Of a DNA stretch of 64,000 nucleotides, positions 34,601-48,000 are shown one piece after another. Origin of the DNA: Gavia stellata (Eukaryota; Chordata; Aves; Gaviiformes; Gaviidae); assembly GCF_030936135.1 (NCBI RefSeq), contig NC_082595.1, positions 100,853,334 through 100,917,333 on the forward strand, given 5' to 3'. Under the pieces are notes generated by a model, which was not told where the DNA came from, ran no database searches, and worked only from the letters and a program-made list of their open reading frames with translations. How positions within the stretch are numbered: the stretch's first letter is position 1; the number at the start of each line of letters is the position of its first letter. The translations under genes were made by a program, and so were the position numbers.

Positions 34601-37600
34601 ACCTTGAGGCTTTGCACAGGCTTGGCTCTGTGCTCTATGTCAAGAAAGATACTTGGAAATCTAGTGGTGAGAGACGAATGGCAGCTGTTACTTGAGACAA
34701 GATAAAGTCTTTTCATGTCTAAAAAGGTGTCAAACCTTGCCGTATTATATCAGCAGATAAAAGGAAACTGCGGTTAGAATATTATTGAGAGTTGTTATAA
34801 ACCGAAGTGCTACTGGCAAAACAGTAAACTCGGCGCTAGATTTAGCGCTTTTTCCTTCAGGAAACAAAACACTTTAACTGTTTCAAGAAAACAAAATTAC
34901 AATGGGTGACAGAACCACTCTTCGCACAGTTCTCTTGCTCACGTATCCTGCATCGTGGCCACTTATCAGTACCGAACTTAATTTAACTTAACAAGATTAA
35001 TCGCATATCAAACTCTAAAAGTTCTTTAAACCCAAGCCTCGTTTCCACCACCCACCCCTATTTCCCTTGATGGAGTTGGAGAGATTTTGTCACTTCAAAG
35101 ACTGAGCACAGCTGGAAAAAGGGACATACCTTTGAAAATTTGGTTCCATGAAAACAGCTACTTATGCTAAAATTCCATCTGATTGATATTTGAAGTGAAT
35201 TAGCTGCCTGACTAAAACACGATGAAGGAAAAGCAGCTAACCAGGGATATTTTTAATGCCAAGATAGTGTAGAAGTAGCTGTACGTTAGCATTTATGTTA
35301 TTTTAATATCTTATTTTAAAAGGCGATTTGCTCTGCTACAGCAGCTCCCCAGCCAAGCTCGAAGCCAAGTTAGTTGTCCTACCAAACATTCTTGACAAAG
35401 GTTGGATCTGTGGCAAGCTATGGGTATTCTTTAGGACATGGTGGGAGGAACTGTGAGCGTGGCCTGCTTTGAATAAATTTGTGGGCAAACTTACTAGAGG
35501 AACCCTTACGTGCTGCCTTCTTCCTCCATCCCAACATCCCAGTGCTACCCTGGCAGTGATACCACAAAACAAATAACAGGCAGACAAAATAGCCCAAACA
35601 CTAGAAACTGTCCAAGTTTTATCTGCTGCAAAAATATGAAATTTGTGGCCTCATTTCAGGTCGAATTCAGGCTGTCTTCCAGTCCAACATGAATGCCAGG
35701 TCTCAGAGCAGCTTTGGCCTTTAAGCATCTCTGTCACTCAGCCCACTGCGATATGTTCTAGACATTTCCTTTAAATCTTTGGTGCTGGTGAGCTAAATTT
35801 GCTGCTTGATCTGCAGCTGGGTGGAAAAGAGCCCTGTGTCCAGGCTCAGATTCCACAAAGCCTGGAGCTGAACGGAACAAAGGGCTCCAGGAGTTACAGC
35901 CATGTGCACACCATCTGTACAGGGGCTTTGTAAAACTTTTCATCCAGACTAGTTTCTGTAATTATTGAATGGCCTTTTTACCAAAAAAGACCTGCCAGTT
36001 AGAAATGTGGGAGTTATGGTCTATTTTCTTCTAATTAGTTTCAGGGCTGATGTCTCAGTACGACCTAAGAAGACACTGCTGAGGACAGCATCTTTCATAT
36101 GAGATGCTGCTGAAGGAATGGACAATTAGCAGTTCATAGATGACTATATGGCACTTGGGCCAGTTTTGTGAATTGCAGTTTTCTATACCTAAATTGCTTT
36201 TGTGGTTTAACTGTGGGTACTTCTCTCTGGAAAGCTTGCTTAGTGGTACAGGCTGTCAGTCTCTTACGTCCTTTTGAGTTTATGGAAATCTGAAAGTTTT
36301 CCAAGAGTGGGCAGCCAGAGCTATTGCTTAGTAGACTTCATCAGGCCTCTCTTATTCTGTTGGATAGACCAGAAAAACATGGGCTGTCTTTTTCACAGAA
36401 GTTCTTAATAACTTGAAAATTTCAGCTGGAAAAGAAAAAAAACTGGTTCAGTGCCTTGGATGTGTTCTTGGCCTGGACGGGTTCAGATCATCTGTCTTCT
36501 GGGAAAGTAGCTATACCACCCACCCAGTTATGGGCATGGACCCTTACGGAAAGATATCTGTGCCGTGTGACTTCTCTCCCTTTCTCCTTCACTGGTATTT
36601 TTTAACAACTGGCCAACTTCAATCAAATTTGATGGTTTCAGGGCTATAAATCTTTGATAATCAATTGCTCAGGGAAGGGAGAAAGACTTTTTATGCCTCT
36701 CCGAGGGAAAAAAATCAGCCGTGGCTCTGATGACAGCCAGCTGGCCAGTCAGCTCACACATACTTCCCTAAGCTGTGACATGGGCTATCTTTTGGCTATC
36801 AGGCAGATCAAAAAAGATGGAGGATGCATGGGGGTACATGAGTATGTAAAGATGGTTTTGCCATGACAGGTTATCAAAGACCTGAGGAAGGTGCTGCTGA
36901 TATTATAGAGGACCTTAGGAGATACAGCAGAGGAGCGGGAGATACTACAGTGGGGTCACACAGGGCATACATCAATCCTGAATTCCCAAGCACTTGCGTT
37001 GTAAGTTTTGGAATAACCTCCTGGGAGAGCTCAAGGCATGCTGTTCAGCAGCTCTGCCTTTGTAGAAACCTGTGCCAAACTGCTGTCCTCCCCATGTCTG
37101 ACTCCTACCATAGTTTTTCAGTAAGTGCAGCCCAACATCTCCTTCTGCTGCTCTATTACCTTTTTAAACTGAAAATACTAGCTTTTATAGCGTGCTTTCA
37201 GATAGTGGTTTGTGGTCTCTATGTATTTATTTTCAACATCATGAGATGTGTGGGATTTGTAGGTGTTCTTACCATGAAGTTCAAGTGAAGGTGATGGGAT
37301 TGCGCCCACGCATCTCCGAGCACAAATCCACCTTTGTTCTGGTGTCTGCTGATACGCCATCATCAAAGAAGATGTCACTCAGTTTCCTGGACTTTTCTTA
37401 GCTTAACTTTCTAAAAATCCCAAATCTTACTGCTCGCAGATTGCTTAGAATTTGCAAGATAGATATTTAGGAAAAATTGTAGCCTCATGATTTTTGTCTG
37501 TCATTTCTAAAGAAATACTGTTTTCAGTTGATGGTATATTGGTATTTCCCCCAAGTATTACTGTCAGTTGCTAACTGTTACGGTTGTTAGTACACTAATC

Positions 37601-38200
37601 ATAAAAACTCATAGAATATGTTATTCTGTTTTTCTGTTTTATAATTTTTTTTTTGCAAGACCATAAGAAAATGCTATGATAATCACATTGGAGATACAAC
37701 GTAGAAAGAAAGCAGGATTCACAATGACATTTTCCATTTTGTTTTGGTTTGGGTTTTTTTTCAGCTACAAAGGCCAAGTTTGATTCTAATTAAAAAAAAA
37801 ACAAAACACCCTTATCCAGCACCATCCATGTAGCAGTCTCTGGTGTTAGTGGTTTGGAAGGTGGGCTGAAAGGTATCCTATAATAGTTAATTGATTTTTG
37901 TAGAGCAACCTAGCAGACTTCGTAAATAATTTTTAAAAAGCCACTAGTCCTTTGCTTGTTCTGTTATCTATAGCCCACCGCTGTGGTCTTACAGAGAGGA
38001 CATTCCTCTCCCCACATTGATAATCTGAAGAATATAACTGCGTAAAATGGTCATGTGGCTCTGGCACTGGAAGTGTTTGAATTTGTACACAGAACTGAAA
38101 AACTCCTTCAAGAAAATTATATTCCTTCCAACTATAGTGGTGTGTATCTTGCAACAACTTCTTTGTCGTAGCATATTTATCTTGTAAGATACCAGCAGCT
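31641..38200. other. Intergenic, GEN1 to MSGN1, proximal part
   Basis: No gene supported. Open frames such as 36863-37288 lack recognisable domains or splice context. The DNA is of mixed composition, without any repeat I can name. Confidence 0.45.
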
Positions 38201-41200
38201 TAAGTTCTGGGTTTTTTCTTTTTTTTCTTTCTTATTAAAAAAACCAAACAAACATTTTGTGCTGGGAGGCCATGAATTAGAGCTACAGATAAAGTGACTA
38301 TCAACAATCAGAAATGTCTTCCAACTGCCGGGCCACTCTCACCACAGAAGCCCAAGACTTGGAACTGCTTTGACATGACAGTTAACAGGGAAAAGCTCAT
38401 GGTGTGACATCCATGTAGGTATCTATATAACCTTGTATAGCTGTCTTGTATGAACTCATATAACCTTGTTACTTGCTCCTGGGGGAAAGACCCTAGTTTG
38501 TATATTGTGTTTAACTGATCCTATAATTAAGAATATAACCCAAGTAGGTGACTGGGGAGGGATGAATGTTTCAGAGGGGGAATATATCAAAACTTTGATG
38601 AACAGAAGAGCCAGTGAGGTACGAAGTGTCCCTGGTGCAAATAAAAGTTACCAGCGCAGATGTTCTGGGGAGTCTTGCCAGACCCAGCCAAGGACACCTT
38701 CTGAAGATGCTTGCTGAGCTCAGGGTCCCCAGTCAGCTCCCCTCAGACAACCCCTTGTCCATCCTGCTGGAAAGCTTTCTGATCAAGTCGTATCCTCTTT
38801 CAAAGATCCCAGTAAAGTCCACTTAACAAAACCTCTCTGCAGTTGTTCATTTAACAAAACAGAGCACTAGGATTTCCCCTTACAAATAAGGATTAGGTAT
38901 AGTGCAGTATTTTTTTTTAACTCTTGCTCTTCTAGTCAATTAAATCAATTAAATATTCTATTACATCACTAAAGCTGTCTCTAAAAAGACCTAGACGTAG
39001 CACCTTTTAAGAAAGTAATTATGTTTTCAGAATAATGACAGCCTAAAATAAGGATGAGTATGGCATCAATCTGGAGAACATGCAGTTTAGGAAGTGCACA
39101 TTAAAAAATTCCCCTAAATGTAATTCAGGCTAAGAAGTCAGTTGATAATTGTTAGTACATGAATCACAGTAGCTCATAGTTTGGCAATTAAAAAGAGTGG
39201 CTTATTGTAAGGACTCTTTTAATAACCTATTGCCACAGATCTCAGTTTAACTTTAATAGCAGCATTATGTGATCACATATTTTATTTATGGACATTTGAA
39301 GAATTTGTTATGCAGATGTTCTGATTAGTGGGCTATTGGACCATTAGCCAAATAAATCTAAAGGTAATAAAACTCACAGGAAGATAAATGGCTTTCTTTT
39401 TCTTGTTCTTTTCAGCCAATTCAGGCTAATTTAAGCCTTTCACAGAATGGTGATAATGAAGGATTTGTTCTCAGCAGCGTTATGGCAGGTGATTTGCATT
39501 TGAAAGTTTGACACATTTATAGGCCTTTGATCTTTTCCCTCCAGTGCTTGTGCCCCTGGCCAGACACCTACATGCACGTTTTACCAGGTGGAAGATCTAG
39601 GAGCAAAAGTACCTCTGAGTCACTCTGAAGATGTACGCTAGAAAAAATAATTATACAATTTGTGTCCAGAAAATATTTTATTGCTGAATTTGAGTGGCCT
39701 TTATATAACACAAGACAAAATATATTTGAACTTCTTTTATTAGAGTTTCTCTTAGACTAGAGAGTGTCCTCATGGAAGATTTTAAAGGAATACGGAGTTT
39801 GATGTAAAGCCCACTGAGCCGTAAACATTGGCTTCTTCTGTGGGTTTGATTTTATTGTTGAAATAGAACTTTTCACTGTAGGACACTTCAAGAATTTTGG
39901 CACCAAGCAAATTCGAGAAAAGACTGTGTCAGCCATGGAGACATTTCTTAAATATTATTTAAATTTTTGCTTTGTTATTAAAAAAAAGAAAAAGAAATTA
40001 ACTCTCTGGGCAGGAGCGCTATCTCTGGGCTGGAAGAGAAAGCCTTGAAAAAAAATCAAGGCACTACTGGCACCATGAGCATATGTGAGCAAAATCAAGT
40101 GTGTAACCTAGGATATGTAAAGGATGTTCTTAGTGTTTACTATTTGACCCCAAAATAAGTAGGGGGTCACAAGATTTAGGAGGAACATACCTGAATATTA
40201 GAAACAGAACTAGTGTATCCCTCATGATTGTCTAAAATTTAACATAATCAGCTGATTTCTCTGATGGGTCATAACGGTTAATTCCAGGTCTGTGAGCTAG
40301 GAGCTCATTTCATTCTTATCTCAGACTTGATTCCTAAGGTAGGCTGGCTTCACTACTTAAAAATTGCCTGCATGAAATTCCTTCCTGTGCCATGAGCAAA
40401 CGATACTTCTCCAAATTGAGCTTTCCTCTGAAAGAAGATAAGGCTTGCTAGGTTCCTTGGAGGAGGACAGCCTGTCTCATCTCTGGAAAACTCCGAGGGT
40501 GGAGATCTCTGGCCTTCAGAGATCAGCTGGCTTCAGGCTGTATGTTGTATTTAGGAGGATGGGCTCACCACGCTGGAATACTCAGCCTTTTTAAAGCTGT
40601 GTAATGAGTATTGATTATCCATTGTCTGAAGTACACTGAAAGTAGCAGGGACTACATAAATGTTAGCTTACTTTATATGCACATTAGTAGGGAATCCCCA
40701 ATAGCCCTTCTGAGTCCTTTTTTTTTTTTTTCTTTTTTTTTTTTCGCCTTCTCTTGCCTTTAAAAGTTGCTCTTACAATCTAAGAGTTAACTTCACGTGG
40801 AATGTACTTGAAAATTCAGTTCCTGATACATTTTGTTCTTCAAAAGAGAGCACTATTCATCTGTGTTACTTTGCTTTCAACTCGTCACAGAATGTCAGAT
40901 ATCAGATAAGAGCAAGAGACTGATGAATGTGCATCCCAGCTTGACAGGGCAGGTCAATGTCAGGGAAATTGAAGTTTCCCTTTTTTTCCCTTTTTTTTTT
41001 TTTTTACTACAACACATTTGCCAGTATTTACTTTAGAAAATCGCTTCTCTGGGGGCACAACTGGTTTAAAGCAGTATTACCTGGAGAATTTAGATTTAAT
41101 TGCTTTCTCATACTGTCTCCATTTTATACAGTATTTTGTAATAGAATAGCGTCACAAGCTTTAAGTTTAGCACTGTGGTGGGCATCACATCATAGAAGAT

Positions 41201-42529
41201 CTCTGCAGAGAGATAATCCCTCCCCTGACACAGTTTGTATCTAAGGCAGGGAGAGACGTGGGGGAGCAGGAGCAGAAGATGGGTGTCTCTGTGATCATGC
41301 AGGTCAGTAGCAGGGCTGAGAACAGGACTTTTGTGACCTGATTTCCCATCCGTGTGATTGTGCTGCCTCTCCAGACAGTGCTTTACTGTTCTCCCTGGTT
41401 TGCAGCAAACCGGACCGTACGAGAGCAGAATTTTAGCCAGGACCAGCTGGCCTCAAGATTTGCATACCTGCTGTTGTAAGGTCTACCTGCTTATTCATGC
41501 GTGCACTGATTTTACACATCCCAGTTACCATTAACTAAGCAGGAACTTAGGCAGGGTGCAAACCAGATGTCTGTGTCTCATCAGTGACGGGTGGCCAGCA
41601 GCATACAGTTAAATGGGCTCTCAGAGTGAAGGCAAGCTGAGTTTGATTTCTCCCACTAGTTCTGCATTTTACTTTCTCATTATTTTACCTTCTCTTTGGT
41701 TGACCTGATAGATTTATAAGCTTGACTTACTGGCCCATATATAAGTGTTCATGGTAGGAGTTTAGGTTTTTTGTGTTTCAAAAATAGACATGAAAATAAT
41801 GTAAGAGTTTTCTAAACAACAGTGGACTGAAGTAAATGACTTCTTGCAACTTTACAACCTTAACTGATCCCCTATTTATAACTATATACTGTAACTATAA
41901 CTACTGTAACTATTTATTCAATAACTTGTGCTTTGGACTTCCTGAAAAGCCTGTTTCGAGTGGATAATTACATGTTTCTTGCTTCTAACATTAACTTTAT
42001 CCATGCAACTGAGCAACTAAACAGAGATGTATGATTTATATGGGCAGGGGATGTTAAAAAAGACATCATGTTCTACTGTCAGTATCAAGAAGCACCAAAA
42101 AGAATAAGACTGAAAATCGAATAGATTAAACCTTAAAAAAAAAAAAGAGAGAAAGGAAAAGACAGACAGAAGAGGACAAGAAACAATGTTTAGTCATAGA
42201 CAGGACAAGCTAGAGGTAGAAAAATGTAGAAGAGGTGGAAAATAAAAGCTGATCATGAAGCAAGGAAAGGGAGCAGGGTCTTCAGTGGTGGAGAAAACCA
42301 TCCTCTGCAACACGCCCTTGTCACCCAAACACAACTGTCCTAAAATCTAAACAGGCAGGAAAAATATCAGTGTCTTGTATCACCAGAGGTACAGCGGGAA
42401 ACCTACAATGAATCATTGGAAGGTCAAAGGCTTGTAAGACTCAGAACTCAATGTGCTCATTGTCTCTCTTTCTTTCACTGTGAACCTCTGCAAAGAGTTT
42501 GGTTGATCTCCTTTTTGTTCTCCCATCAG
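38201..42529. other. Intergenic, middle part, with possible conserved elements
   Basis: 39120-39540 is AT-rich, low in repeats and dense in homeobox-type TAAT cores, and has an octamer-like atttgcat at about 39495. It resembles conserved vertebrate regulatory DNA. A T-rich run lies at 40718-40744 and a MIR-type SINE at 41170-41390. No gene is supported. Confidence 0.4.
41170..41390 (-). mobile_element. MIR-type (CORE) SINE, old
   Basis: The plus strand resembles the complement of MIR: catgcaggtcagtagcaggg, followed by ctgagaacagg and a cccatccgtgtgattgtgct-type segment. Diverged, with boundaries approximate. Confidence 0.45.
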
Positions 42530-42895
42530 CTAGTTACAGGCAGCGGTAAGGTCTGCCCTGAGCCTTCTTGTCTCCAGGCTGGACATCATATCCTCCTCTC
42601 TGGACCTCTTTCCGCACGCAGTGTCCACCAACCCTCTGATCAGCTTGGTGACCCTTCTCTGGACTTGCTCCAGTCTGTCAATCCACCAGGTTCCCCAGGT
42701 CTTTTTCTGAGAAGCTGCCTCCTGGCCAGTCACCCTGAGCCTGTGCTGCGGCGCGGGGTTATCCCTCCCGGCACAGGGGTTTGCATTGGCTTTCCTTGCA
42801 CCCCCGAGGCTGCTCCCGGATCATTTCTCCAGCCTGTCGAGTTCCCTCTGAATGGCAGCTCTGCTCTCCAGTGTATTAACCACCTCCCCCCCCTT
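42530..42895 (-). mobile_element. CR1 LINE fragment, 3'-truncated or rearranged
   Basis: The plus strand carries complements of CR1 ORF2 blocks: ggtgacccttctctggactt-like and the tail-of-ORF segment around 42690-42890 (ttccctctgaatggcagctc). The minus frame includes WIDRLEQVQRRVTKLIRGL. No CR1 3' tail is seen. Confidence 0.75.
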
Positions 42896-44689
42896 CATAT
42901 AATCTGAAAACCTCTGTATGTGCAAAGGTTACCGACAAAAAAAATGGGAATTATTTTACTCAACTGTATTCATGGGACTGTTACAACTCTGAGTTTAATT
43001 TGTTAGGCAAAATTCATGGAAGCATTCAGAGCAAATGCAAAAAAACCCACCCCAAACTTAATATGCCATTTATGTTCATCAGTAGGCTGAAGGACAGACT
43101 TGTTTTTTGTGGGATTGAATGTGATTAAAATTAAGATTTAGCAACTTGCCAAGAAATTTATGATTGCAGTTTAAAATCAATGGTCCTCACCCGCGGGTTA
43201 AATACGTGCTTGCGAAAGGTGGCTTGAAGAGGCACACAGGGCTTTATTTCAGAATGTGAAATATGTAAGAGCTAAATAAAATTTGTAATCTAACACTTGT
43301 ATGTTGTCTCTTACCCAGACTATCGATCCATTTTATAATTATTAAACTGAACTGCAGGCTGTGCCCAGAGCATAACTTCATTTAGCACTGAGATGAAAGA
43401 TGGTTTCCATTAGCAGCACGCAGCAATTCTGCACATCAGTGCTAGGACACGGGGGAGGAAGAAATGAGCAGATACTGATGAGGAGGTTCACTGGGTGAAA
43501 AGGAACAGCCTGAGCTGAAATGTAATCACAGCAATTGAAAAATAGCTCCCTTCACAAACACCCAGCTTCAGCTGCGCAGCTTGACTAGAAATAGTCGCCA
43601 CTGAGCTTTTAATGCAATTTTCCTGGCTATTGGAATTTCTTGTAAGATTTACCTAGTGTTGGAAAATTCGTCATGCTGCAAAATGAACCATTTAGAACAC
43701 AGAGCATGAAAGCCCATTGCAATAGCAAGAAAGCAAGAGTACAACCCTTGAACTTCCTCTGGGACCCCTAGGTGCTATCCTGGTTTTTTTAAAAAGCCCC
43801 GTGAAACCACTGTCACACATGGCCAGGCAATCATCAAGCCGTTCATGGAGAGAGTAAAAGAAACACTTGGAGATAAACTATATTGTACTTTATAATTTCT
43901 TAAATTTGAATGTATGCTTTTGGGTAGAAAAAGAGGCATTGCTGATGATCTTGAAATGTTTGCAACAGGTAACACTCCACCTCTCCCATGAAAAACTGAA
44001 ATACATCAACTTCATTACAGCAGACAACATTTTTTGAAACCAGATGTGAAAGCTGATACAATGAAGCTGTAGTTAACGATAATGGAGTTCTCATACCGCA
44101 CCAGCTTTTATTATTTTGATAATATCTGTTACTTTTCATTTTCTGAGCAAAATAAACCTTGTTAGGCTCCCCTTCCTCCCCCAGCTTCGCCCTTTGCTTC
44201 TGGCTGAAGTAGCCAGTAGACATTAAAGACCAACCACACAGTCGAACCTCCTTTCAACTTCTGTTAACAGGGGTATTAAAAAGACATTCCTAAATATCAG
44301 CTGAAAACCACTAGGTAATAAACTCCCTACTTAAAAGGTGGGTAGGTGTAAATTCCACACGTAGGCCTTTTCATCTGGGAAGCCAGTTGCTTGGAGATCA
44401 GATGTTTTAAATGAATTGCGGAGCTGATGTCACTTGGCAGACGATGGAGACTGCCACTATTTGGAGGATCAAATACTTACATTTGAGGACGTAAAGCAAA
44501 TAGATAGGTCCTGATCCTGCCAGGGCCATGCCAGAGAGATGCTTGTCACTATGCAAAGCCCTGGTGAAATCAATGGTACTTGACTGTTTCTGCTCCATGA
44601 GCAGGCTCTTAGTTTGGCATTTTGGAGTTGCACCCTTGAGAAAATTAAAGGGTTTAAATGCTTAAGGCAGGATTTTTTAACAGGACTAG
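42896..44689. other. Intergenic with candidate conserved element and a duplicated segment
   Basis: 43320-43760 has the texture of a conserved non-coding element. 44210-44400 is one half of a diverged sequence pair, the other half being at 56710-56920. Confidence 0.4.
44210..44400 (+). repeat. Diverged non-coding repeat, copy 1
   Basis: Shares an ordered series of blocks with 56710-56920, for example ctcctttcaacttctgttaa here against ctcctttcaacttgtgttaa there, then similar acaggg, aaacattcc-type and ccacttaaaag-type segments. Overall likeness is roughly 70 percent by eye, same strand. Confidence 0.6.
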
Positions 44690-45090
44690 AACTGGCCTAT
44701 TTCAGTCTGGAGAAGAGGAGAAGAGGAGGCTGAGGGGAGACCTTATCGCTCTCTGCCATTACCTGAAAGGGGGTTGCGGAGAGGTGGGTGTTGGTCTCTT
44801 CTCCCAAGTGACTAGCAACAGGATGAGAGGAAATGGCCTCAAGTTGCACCAGGGGAGGTTCAGGCTGGATATTAGGAAAAAGTTCTTTACTGAGAGAGTG
44901 GTGAGACACCGGAATAAGCTGCCCAGGGAGGTGGTGGAGTCACCGTCACTGGAAGTGTTCAAGGAATGTGTGGATGTGGCATTGTGGGACATGGTTTAGT
45001 GGGCATGGTGGTGTTGGGTTGATGGTTGGACTTGATGATCTTACAGGTCTTTTCCAACCTTAGTGATTCTGTGATTCTGTGATTCTATTT
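44690..45090 (+). mobile_element. CR1 LINE 3' end with ORF2 remnant
   Basis: The plus frame reads [58 protein letters not shown] and [11 protein letters not shown] 3' UTR follows, ending in the repeated ttctgtgattctgtgattc near 45090. 5'-truncated. Confidence 0.93.
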
Positions 45091-48000
45091 CTGGTCTTAC
45101 TACAAACAAATAACAGCGTTTTCTCGTGCTAGCCACAGGGTTTTTTTTGGTCAAAGGTGGTAATAACAATGAGAAATCCAATTTACACATGGTTTTAATT
45201 AATTGTAGTAAGGGTTGTGGGCTCCCTTTCATAGGGCTGGTCTCAGGATCAGTTCTGGTTCTCTTACTGCCTTCTTTTCCTCTGGGAATTGTAGCTGGCT
45301 GTTCATCTATATTCTTTGGCATATTGACCTCAAAAAAAAAAAAAATTTCTGTATCCTTTGACCAGCTTGCTTACCTAGAAGTCTTATTTATTTCAGCTGA
45401 GGTTGGACCCAGATTAAACCATCTTCCACAAGTAGAAAAAAAGCAGCAAAGTCTACTCGTTTTAAAAAAGAGAGCATCTATCCAAATTGAGGGAAAGTCT
45501 TAAAAAGGAGAGAAGCATCATCTGGTGGCTAATGTGACTCTAGATAACAAATGTGGTAGATCCTTTCCTTCCTTTATTGCCAGCTTGGGCGTAAACCGAG
45601 GTGTTCAACACTATTTTTCAGAAGTGTTGAACACCTGCTGCGTCTGCTGAAGTTAGTGAGACCTGCAGCTGCTCGCTCCACTTTTTATATACGGGTGATT
45701 GACTCCTCGTCCACAGCTCTGTAAAGCAGGATGGTAACAGCCACCTCCGCAGCGAGTGGGCAGCACAGCAGCCTAATACTTGGGAAACCTCTTGTTAAAT
45801 AAGAGATGAAGTGACTTTTAAAAAGCTTTTGGGAGACAGATATTTTTCATGGTACAAACTGCAAGATGAGGCTTTATCGTCCAAGCGCTCTACAAGGATA
45901 TTATGATCTGCTTCTTGTCAATAAAATAAGACTGGACTTCTGTCCTAATTGTAAAGGAGGCTGACTGTTATGGGATTAGTGTTGTTGAAACACATTTATC
46001 CATGTTTACTCTGTTTCAGCTTGCATTCTTCCCATCCGATATGATTTTCTACTTATTGTTACAAGTCTGTTTCTCCTACCGAACTCACAGCTTGGTGAAA
46101 ATATACTCTAGAAAAAAAAAGTAGATCAGTCCTTAAATAACTGTATACAAAAAATGCATTTATCTACCATACTTGAGGATGACAGAAATTATCTGGACAA
46201 CTTATTTTAAATTTAAAACCTGAATCAGCTACATATGGAAGTTCTAAAAATTTTCTATTCCATCAGTGGTTTTCTTTTTAAATAGAAAAATTTTTGCTCC
46301 TTCCATCCATCCATGCTTCTTCTCCCTTCTGTAACGAATTCAGAAATATGAGCAGGGAACCTTTCATTTTAAAGGAGATGAAGATTGAGGTGTTAGCCTT
46401 CATACTGCAGAATAAATTACTGAAATGAAAATCAAAACTATCAGTCAAGCAGAAAAAGCCTTATAATTTTTTAAGTGTCAGTTCGTATTTCATTGACGTT
46501 AGTCTCATATCTCACTACCCTTCAATCTTTTGACATTACTGACAGACAAATAGGGAATTCCTAAAATTTGTGAGAGGTAGAATAAAGTAAAGATTTTTTT
46601 CATGGATTTACTTTCTAGGAAGGTGCCACCTGAAATACTAGACTTTCTTAGCTTTTCAGTGAGAGCATCCAACAATCATAGGGTATAGAAAAATAAACCA
46701 GCCTGTAGCCATGCCTTCCTCTGTATGGTACTTTTTAAGGCCCTGTTATAAAACAACACTGTGAACTGTTCTACCATTCCTAGTAATTTTTCCCCTTATA
46801 ATTGTCCCTACTTTGTGAGATAATTTCCTAACTGAGAATTCTCATAGTTCCAAGTGGAAACCTAGCACTATACAAAACTAACTAATCCAAGAACAGCTAC
46901 ATACCGTGAGACTCTGTTGACTTACACAGGCTATGGATCTTACAGGGATCATGGAGAGAGACCTTACATAATTTCCTGATTTGGCCAAAACTGAGGCACA
47001 CTTCACATGAGTACATTTTGGAAACCTGGAGGCTGTGGATAGAAATGGGTGGTTATTTCTCAAAATTGAACCTCTGGCTGCATCTTTTCCAGTAGAGCAA
47101 AAAGGGCCACAGCCCCTTCTCTGGCTCTGAAGACGTGTGTTATGGCAAAGCTTGCTTTCATATGGGTAAACCCTTTGCTCACCCCTATGCCCTCGGCAGC
47201 ATCCCCTGAACCACGGTCAGGCAATGTCTGGGACGTAACTAGCTGGGTCCAAGCTAAAATAGCACCAGGGAGCACGACGGTAATAAAACAGGATGCAGAG
47301 CTGCAAGGCAGTTTTCAAGTATGAGTGTTAGCCCTGTATTATTTATAGAAAAGCCTGTAATTTTTTCTTGCCTGTGTAACAGTTTATAAAAGCATAAGCT
47401 TATAAGATCCACTGATTTTTCATGCAACCAGAGCAGTTGTCCACATACTTTAATACCCTGTCTTGGTCACTCTAAACATTTACCTGTAAGATATAAGAAA
47501 AGCTATAGCTATTGCTATAATTTGCATTACTCTTCCCTGCCTAATCTCATCCCAATTCCTATATATAAGAATACAGAGATGAAATCGGACTGTGCACACT
47601 TGTCATTTACAGCAATGGCATCTTGGACATGCACAAAATCTTTTCCCCCTTGGTGACTGTGCAACATTTTCTATGATTTACCCATAGATTAGGGGTATAA
47701 ATTAACTGGCAACATGCATTGTTTATAGTCAACAAATAAGTGACTTGTTGAAATTTTTGCTTCTAAATTTGACTGCATTTATTTAACGTTTGATTCCAAA
47801 ATCAAAACTGCTGAGCAGAACAGTATATATATGTATGCTCAATATGTGTATTTTTAATATATTTATATATATATACACACAAATGCATATATTTGCAAGT
47901 TCCTTTTTCTTGGCACAGAAGTTCCTCCTCTTCCACCTCCCCCTCCTGATTTTTGTCCATTTGTAGACTTTTAATTGTGTTTACCAAAAAAGGGAAAGAC

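Noticed and set aside
36863-37288. 141-codon open frame with a hydrophobic C-terminal half
   Set aside because: No family resemblance, and the hydrophobic part is encoded by T-rich DNA. No supporting promoter or splice signals.
38200-38870. Possible decayed LTR (TATA-like and aataaa-like words)
   Set aside because: No second copy, primer site or convincing TG...CA ends could be found by eye.
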